In this document: positions 4,341 through 8,391 of the stretch, piece after piece | Layout of the letters: each line of letters starts with the position of its first letter | Position numbering within the stretch: the first letter of the stretch is position 1 | Assembly (NCBI GenBank): GCA_041484095.1 | Contig: JBGPGW010000152.1 | Span: 1-8,391, forward strand | Direction of reading: 5' to 3' | From: JBGPGW01 sp041484095 | GTDB lineage: Bacteria > Pseudomonadota > Alphaproteobacteria > CADEGL01 | DNA length: 8,391 nt | Translations under genes and position numbers: made by a program | Notes under the pieces: generated by a model | Told to the model about the DNA's origin: nothing | The model's database searches: none | What the model saw: the letters and a program-made list of their open reading frames with translations, nothing else

Positions 4341-5735
4341 TCAGGCCGGCGTTCCCTGCGCCGCAAGGCGCGCCAGAGTCTCTGTCCGGCCCAGGATCTC
4401 CATGACCTCGAAAATGGGCGGCGAAATCGTGCGCCCGGTGAGCGCGGCGCGAAGCGGCTGGGCGACCTGGCCCAGCTTGACGCCGGCGCGCTCGGCAAGA
4501 TGACGCGCGGCGTCTTCGAGGCCGGCCTGGGCCCAGGGCTCGAGCGAACCCACCGTGTCCCGGTAGCTGGCGAGAAGGGCGCGTCCCGCGGGATCGAGCA
4601 GCTTCGCGGCCTTTTCCTCGATCTCCGTCGGGCGCGCGACATAGGGACGCGCCATATCCGCCAGTTCCGCGAGCGTCTTCACGCGCTGCTTCAGCCCGGT
4701 CATGCCCCGGCGGAGCCGTTCGGGAACCCCGGCCTCGACCGGGGTGCGGAGCGCCGCCTCGATTCGCGGCAGGACGAGCTCGACGAGCCGCTCGTCCGAA
4801 GCCAGGCGGATGTAGTGGGCATTGAGATTGTCGAGCTTCGCGAAATCGAAGCGTGCCGCCGACCGGCCGACTTGCGGCAGGTCGAACCACGCGATGGCCT
4901 GCTCCGTGCTGATCGTCTCGTCGTCGCCATGGCTCCAGCCGAGGCGCAGGAGATAGTTGCGCACGGCCTCCGGCAGATAGCCCATGTCCCGGTAGGCGTC
5001 GACGCCGAGCGCGCCGTGGCGCTTGGAGAGCTTGGCCCCGTCCGCCCCGTGGATGAGCGGGATGTGCGCGAACAGCGGCACGGGCCAGCCCATGCCGAGG
5101 TAGATCTGGCTTTGGCGGAACGCGTTCGTCAGGTGATCGTCGCCGCGGATGACATGGGTGATGGCCATGTCGTGATCGTCGACGACGACGGAAAGCATGT
5201 AGGTCGGCGTGCCGTCCGCGCGGAGCATGACCATGTCGTCGAGCTGCTCGTTGCCGACGCGCACCGTTCCCTGCACCGCGTCCTCGATGACCGTCTCGCC
5301 GGTCTGCGGGGCCTTGAGGCGGATCGCATAGGGACCTTGGGGCCAGTCGGTGCGGTCGCGCCAGCGTCCGTCATAGCGCGGCGGCCGGCCCGCCTTGCGC
5401 GCGGCTTCGCGCATGGTCTCGAGCTCCTCGGGCGTGCAATAGCACCGGTAAGCCTTGCCGGCATCGAGGAGTTCCCGCGCGACCTCGGCGTGGCGCGCGG
5501 CGCGGGAAAACTGGTAGACGACGTCGCCGTCCCAATCGAGGCCGAGCCATTTGAGCCCGTCGAGAATTGCGGCCTTGGCCGCCTCGGTCGAGCGCGCGCG
5601 GTCCGTGTCTTCGATGCGCAGCAGGAACTGCCCCTTGTGGTGGCGGGAATACAGCCAGTTGAAGAGGGCCGTGCGCGCGCCGCCGATGTGGAGGAAGCCG
5701 GTCGGCGAGGGGGCGAAGCGGGTCACGACGGTCAT
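4341..5735 (-). CDS. gltX: Glutamyl-tRNA synthetase
   Basis: Class I synthetase charging tRNA-Glu with glutamate. The 464-residue protein starts MTVVTRFAPSPTGFLHIGGA, with the HIGH-type motif HIGG at 16-19 and the KMSKS-type motif KLSKR at 235-239, and ends in a helical anticodon-binding domain with LGQVAQPLRAALTGR. The frame is open 45 codons further upstream, but that part is low-complexity text without family similarity; the ATG at 5735 gives the family N-terminus, although no strong ribosome site precedes it. Of the zinc ligands known in E. coli (Cys98, Cys100, Cys125, His127), the first two remain at the same numbers, but residue 125 is Trp and 127 is Asp, so the site is probably lost. 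Many alphaproteobacteria have two GltX paralogues, one charging tRNA-Gln for amidotransferase repair; which type this is cannot be told here. Confidence 0.97.
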   Translation of the reverse strand: MTVVTRFAPSPTGFLHIGGARTALFNWLYSRHHKGQFLLRIEDTDRARSTEAAKAAILDGLKWLGLDWDGDVVYQFSRAARHAEVARELLDAGKAYRCYCTPEELETMREAARKAGRPPRYDGRWRDRTDWPQGPYAIRLKAPQTGETVIEDAVQGTVRVGNEQLDDMVMLRADGTPTYMLSVVVDDHDMAITHVIRGDDHLTNAFRQSQIYLGMGWPVPLFAHIPLIHGADGAKLSKRHGALGVDAYRDMGYLPEAVRNYLLRLGWSHGDDETISTEQAIAWFDLPQVGRSAARFDFAKLDNLNAHYIRLASDERLVELVLPRIEAALRTPVEAGVPERLRRGMTGLKQRVKTLAELADMARPYVARPTEIEEKAAKLLDPAGRALLASYRDTVGSLEPWAQAGLEDAARHLAERAGVKLGQVAQPLRAALTGRTISPPIFEVMEILGRTETLARLAAQGTPA

Positions 5736-5850
5736 GCTTGGGCGGTCTCGTTCGGTTTTCTCGGGGCGGGGGCGTTCTCTAGCACAGTATCGCTGGTGCG
5801 TGCAGCATTCCGCGCCTCGAAAATGCGGCGTGGTCTTGACCAGTACTGAA

Positions 5851-6318
5851 TCAGGCGCCGAACGCGGCAATCAACGTGTGGACGGTCATGAAGATGAGGA
5901 TGAACGAGCCTACGCTCCAAAAGGTTGCGCGCACGTCGTGGATCTGACCCGTGAAATACGCCGCGAAATGCAGCGCCCGCGACGCGACATAGCCATAGAG
6001 GAGCCACTGTGCGAGCTGAAGCGGCGGCTCGGTGAGGACATAGAGAAACCCTGCGACCAGGAAGAAGGGCAGGTTCTCCAGGTCGTTCATCTGGATGCGC
6101 CGGATTCGCTCGACGCGCTCGTTGGGCGCGAGCTGCTTCGGATCGGGTTTGGGGTTGAGGGGCGTCTTCTTGAGGTCTTCGGGCGAGCGGAAGCCGGCCT
6201 TCTCCCGCATCATGCGCCAGACGGTCAGCCAGGACATGCCGACGGCCTTGAGGATCATGAGCGTGGCGGCGATGACGTAAGTCGCGAAGAGCGGGTCGTG
6301 CAGACTGAGTTTGTCCAT
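5851..6318 (-). CDS. MAPEG-family membrane protein (microsomal glutathione transferase 1-like)
   Basis: A 155-residue integral membrane protein with four hydrophobic segments, at about 10-33, 82-98, 102-122 and 133-152. The loop after the first helix carries ERVERIRRIQMNDLENLPFF (residues 67-86), the MAPEG signature. It closely follows the corresponding block of mammalian MGST1 (RVERVRRAHLNDLENI), and the total length is the same as human MGST1. Such proteins form trimers that bind glutathione and conjugate it to electrophiles or reduce lipid peroxides. The ATG at 6318 has AAGGAGG at 6333-6339, 14 bases upstream, which is long but has no in-frame rival. The frame stays open far upstream on the minus strand, but that part is a shadow of comEC. 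It lies 115 bp upstream of gltX in the same direction. Family assignment is strong; enzymatic activity is inferred. Confidence 0.92.
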   Translation of the reverse strand: MDKLSLHDPLFATYVIAATLMILKAVGMSWLTVWRMMREKAGFRSPEDLKKTPLNPKPDPKQLAPNERVERIRRIQMNDLENLPFFLVAGFLYVLTEPPLQLAQWLLYGYVASRALHFAAYFTGQIHDVRATFWSVGSFILIFMTVHTLIAAFGA

Positions 6319-6597
6319 GGCGTGTCCGTCGGCCTCCTTCGAGTGGGCGGTCTGGCGTTCCGCACAGTGCGCCGGATCGGCTCCGCCTGACACCATTTTT
6401 AGCCTCGGGTCGAAAGCGATCAAGGCGCGGGCCTGGCGCCAAGCGCCATCCGCCGCGGAAGTCCCGGCAGCCGCGCGCGGACCCCGCCACGGAATGCGCA
6501 CCGGGCCGCCCTTTTGCCCACTCCGCCCCATTTGCGACACAGAGGTCGGGAATTCTTCGCCGTGCCGCCGAAGCAAGCCCGAGCCCGCGTCCTTGCG
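6319..6597. other. Divergent spacer between the MAPEG gene and comEC
   Basis: About 280 bp without a gene of its own. It holds the MAPEG ribosome site (6333-6339) and a possible MAPEG promoter (6396-6423). The comEC frame has no stop after 6402, so part of this spacer could belong to comEC if a TTG (6514, 6532) or the GTG at 6562 is its true start. No RNA gene or terminator was seen. Confidence 0.5.
6396..6423 (-). promoter_or_regulatory. Possible promoter of the MAPEG gene
   Basis: On the minus strand TTGATC (6423-6418) and TAAAAA (6401-6396) are 16 bases apart, about 80 bp upstream of the MAPEG start. This is the only A/T-rich spot in the divergent spacer. Nothing comparable was found for comEC on the other strand. 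Confidence 0.3.
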
Positions 6598-8391
6598 ATG
6601 CCCCAAATCCCCGCGATGAATCCGCTGCCCCGCTGGCCGGTCTCGATCGGAGACCTGCGGGCGAATGTGCTGGCCGAGCGCGGGCGCTGGCCTCTCTTTC
6701 TGCCGGTCCTTCTCGGTGCCGGCATCGGGCTCTATTTCGGTCTCGGCACGGAGCCGCCCCGGTGGCTCGGCGGCGCGGGCGTGATCCTCGCGGCGCTCGC
6801 CTGCGTCGGCTTGAGGCGCGCGGGCGGCTGGCTGGCTGCCGCCATCGCCCTCCTCACGATTGCAATCGGCTTTGCGGCGGCCGAGCTCCGCACGGCAGGG
6901 GTCGAGGCGCCGATCCTCGCCAAGCGTTTTGGTCCGGTCAGCATCGCAGGACAGATCGCCGAGATCGAATCGCGCACCAGCGGATTCCGCATCGTCCTCG
7001 AAAGGCTCACGATCGAACGCCTGGACGCAAGCGAGACGCCCGAACGGATTCGCCTCCGCATCGCCGATCCCGAACGCACGCTCGCCGTCTGCGGCTGGGT
7101 TTCGCTTCGCGCGGTCCTTCTGCCCCCTCCGCCTCCGACGGCGCCCGGCTCCTTCGATTTCCAGCGTCTCGCCTTCTTCCAGGGCCTGGGTGCGGTGGGC
7201 TTCGCGGTCTCGCGCGCGCAAGCTCTTCCGCCGCCCGCGGGAAGCGCGAGCGGGCTCACGGGCCGCTTCGCGCTTTGGCTCGAAGGCGTGCGCGCGGACG
7301 TCTTCCGGCGCGTGACGGCGGTGCTCCCCGGTGCCACGGGTGCCATCGCGGCGGCGCTCCTGACCGGCCAGCAAGGCGCCATCCCCGAGGACGTCATCAA
7401 GGCGATGCGGGATTCGGGGTTGGCACACCTCCTCGCCATCTCCGGCCAGAACATCAGCCTCGTCGCCGGATTCGTGTTTCTGTTCGTCCGCGCGTCGGGC
7501 GCGCTCATTCCGGCGCTGGCGCTGCGCTATCCCCTGAAGAAATGGGCGGCGGTCGCGAGTTTCCTGAGCGCCTTGGCCTATCTTCTCCTGTCGGGCGCGA
7601 GCGTGCCGACGCAACGCTCGGTCGCGATGATCGGCCTCGTGCTCTTGGCGATCCTCCTCGACCGGTCCGCGATTTCGATGCGGAGCCTCGCCTGGGCGGC
7701 CTGCCTCGTCTTGCTCGTGGCGCCCGAGAGCCTCTTGGGGCCGAGCTTCCAGATGTCCTTTGCGGCGGTGATGGCGCTCATCGCGGGCTACGAATTGCTG
7801 CCGGGCGGCTTGCGCGCATGGGCGCATCAGGGGGTGGGGAGCTGGTTCTCGCGGCCTCTGCGCTACCTCGGCGCCGTGGTCTTGTCGTCGATCTTCGCCA
7901 TCACCGCGACGGCGCCCTTCGCGGTCTATCACTTCAATCGATTCTCGACCTATGCGCTTCTCGCCAATGTCGCGGCGGTGCCGCTGACCGATGCCTGGAT
8001 CATGCTGTGGGCGCTCGGCGTGCTCGTGCTGCTGCCCTTCGGCCTCGAGCGCTTGGCGCTCCCGCCGATGGGCTGGGGGATCGATGCGATGATCGCGGTC
8101 GCGAAGACCGTGGCGGGCTTGCCTGGTGCCGCCGTTTCGCTCCCGCGCTGGCCGGTCGAAGGCCTGGTGCTGGTGAGCCTCGGCGGGCTGTGGCTCTGCC
8201 TCTGGCGCCGCCAGTGGCGCGCGCTCGGCGTGCTGCCGATCGCGGCCGGCATCGCGACCGCTTTCTTCGTGCGGACGCCCGACATTCTCGTGAGCGAGGA
8301 CGGCAAGCTCGTCGCCGTTCAGGCCCCCGGGGGCGAGCTCGTGCTCTCCTCCCAGCGCGGCAACCGCTTCAGCCGGGAACGCTGGCTGCTC
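6598..8391 (+). CDS. comEC: ComEC/Rec2-type DNA-uptake channel protein, 3' end outside window
   Basis: Polytopic inner-membrane protein that carries single-stranded DNA into the cytoplasm during natural transformation. In the 598 codons present, hydrophobic segments near the N-terminus (about 30-90) flank a soluble DUF4131-type domain. The Competence domain follows, with LLTGQ (254-258), GLAHLLAISGQNISL (274-288) and GASVPTQRS (333-341), then many membrane helices. The window stops inside the protein; a C-terminal metallo-beta-lactamase-like domain is usual and may begin near 'VSEDGKLVAVQAPGGELVLS'. The start is uncertain: ATG at 6598 is used, ATG at 6616 and GTG at 6562 are rivals, and none has a good ribosome site. 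It diverges from the MAPEG gene. Alphaproteobacteria keep comEC even when transformation has not been shown. No frameshift or stop was seen, so it looks functional. Confidence 0.93.
   Translation, partial: MPQIPAMNPLPRWPVSIGDLRANVLAERGRWPLFLPVLLGAGIGLYFGLGTEPPRWLGGAGVILAALACVGLRRAGGWLAAAIALLTIAIGFAAAELRTAGVEAPILAKRFGPVSIAGQIAEIESRTSGFRIVLERLTIERLDASETPERIRLRIADPERTLAVCGWVSLRAVLLPPPPPTAPGSFDFQRLAFFQGLGAVGFAVSRAQALPPPAGSASGLTGRFALWLEGVRADVFRRVTAVLPGATGAIAAALLTGQQGAIPEDVIKAMRDSGLAHLLAISGQNISLVAGFVFLFVRASGALIPALALRYPLKKWAAVASFLSALAYLLLSGASVPTQRSVAMIGLVLLAILLDRSAISMRSLAWAACLVLLVAPESLLGPSFQMSFAAVMALIAGYELLPGGLRAWAHQGVGSWFSRPLRYLGAVVLSSIFAITATAPFAVYHFNRFSTYALLANVAAVPLTDAWIMLWALGVLVLLPFGLERLALPPMGWGIDAMIAVAKTVAGLPGAAVSLPRWPVEGLVLVSLGGLWLCLWRRQWRALGVLPIAAGIATAFFVRTPDILVSEDGKLVAVQAPGGELVLSSQRGNRFSRERWLL

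Noticed and set aside
5831..5842. TGGTC-TT-GACCA dyad after the MAPEG stop, as terminator
   Set aside because: The stem is only 5 bp with a 2-base loop and has no T-run on the minus strand.
4320..5849. 509-codon plus-strand open frame antisense to gltX
   Set aside because: Shadow of gltX caused by the high GC content; no recognisable domain.
5736..5870. 45-codon N-terminal extension of gltX
   Set aside because: Family proteins begin at MTVVTRFAPSPTG. The extension has no similarity and overlaps the end of the MAPEG gene.
5851..7932. 693-codon minus-strand open frame covering the start of comEC
   Set aside because: Only its last 155 codons (MAPEG) resemble a protein family. The rest is Arg/Ala/Glu/Asp-rich, mirrors comEC codons and has no hydrophobic core or motif.
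1..8391. tRNA, rRNA or CRISPR features
   Set aside because: No cloverleaf, rRNA-like stretch or regularly spaced repeat was seen on either strand.

Overview
The window looks like chromosomal DNA of a high-GC alphaproteobacterium, most likely Hyphomicrobiales (Rhizobiales). The main support is the block gltA (citrate synthase) - gltX (glutamyl-tRNA synthetase) - comEC, with gltA and gltX on the minus strand and comEC on the plus strand; I recall this neighbourhood from Rhizobiales genomes but could not check it here. Codon use in these genes is strongly G/C-ending (for example 45 of 60 bases are G or C at 7261-7320).

Layout. 17-433 (+) is a nickel-type glyoxalase I gene, gloA. 434-2665 is an inserted unit of 2232 bp. 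It is bounded by 16-bp terminal inverted repeats (15 of 16 matching) and by a 4-bp direct repeat, CTAG. Inside it are a RidA/YjgF-like gene (minus, 621-1379), a divergent AraC-family regulator (plus, 1470-2324), a short gene fragment (minus, 2349-2462), and non-coding ends full of small inverted repeats. It contains no transposase. After it come a small single-pass membrane protein gene (minus, 2666-2875), gltA (minus, 2885-4216), gltX (minus, 4341-5735), a MAPEG/microsomal glutathione transferase-like gene (minus, 5851-6318), and a divergent comEC (plus, from about 6598) that runs off the window end.

Main result. The inserted unit fits a mobile insertion cassette: IS-type ends and a target duplication around passenger genes, with no transposase of its own. 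It sits exactly where two convergent genes, gloA and the small membrane protein gene, would have shared a palindromic CTAG as overlapping stop codons (TAG on each strand). Duplicating CTAG gives each gene its own complete stop, so the insertion breaks neither. The cargo differs in composition from its surroundings (61 of 120 bases G or C at 2461-2580; consecutive ATA TTA codons in the regulator).

How the genes work together. gloA and the MAPEG gene both point to glutathione-linked detoxification, but nothing shows that they are co-regulated. gltA and gltX are housekeeping and lie in the same direction 124 bp apart, and gltA has a plausible promoter of its own. In the cassette, the AraC regulator and the RidA-like enzyme form a typical divergent regulator/target pair around a 90-bp spacer holding a strong dyad. 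The inferred role is inducible handling of an enamine/imine or amino-muconate-like metabolite; the substrate cannot be read from the sequence.
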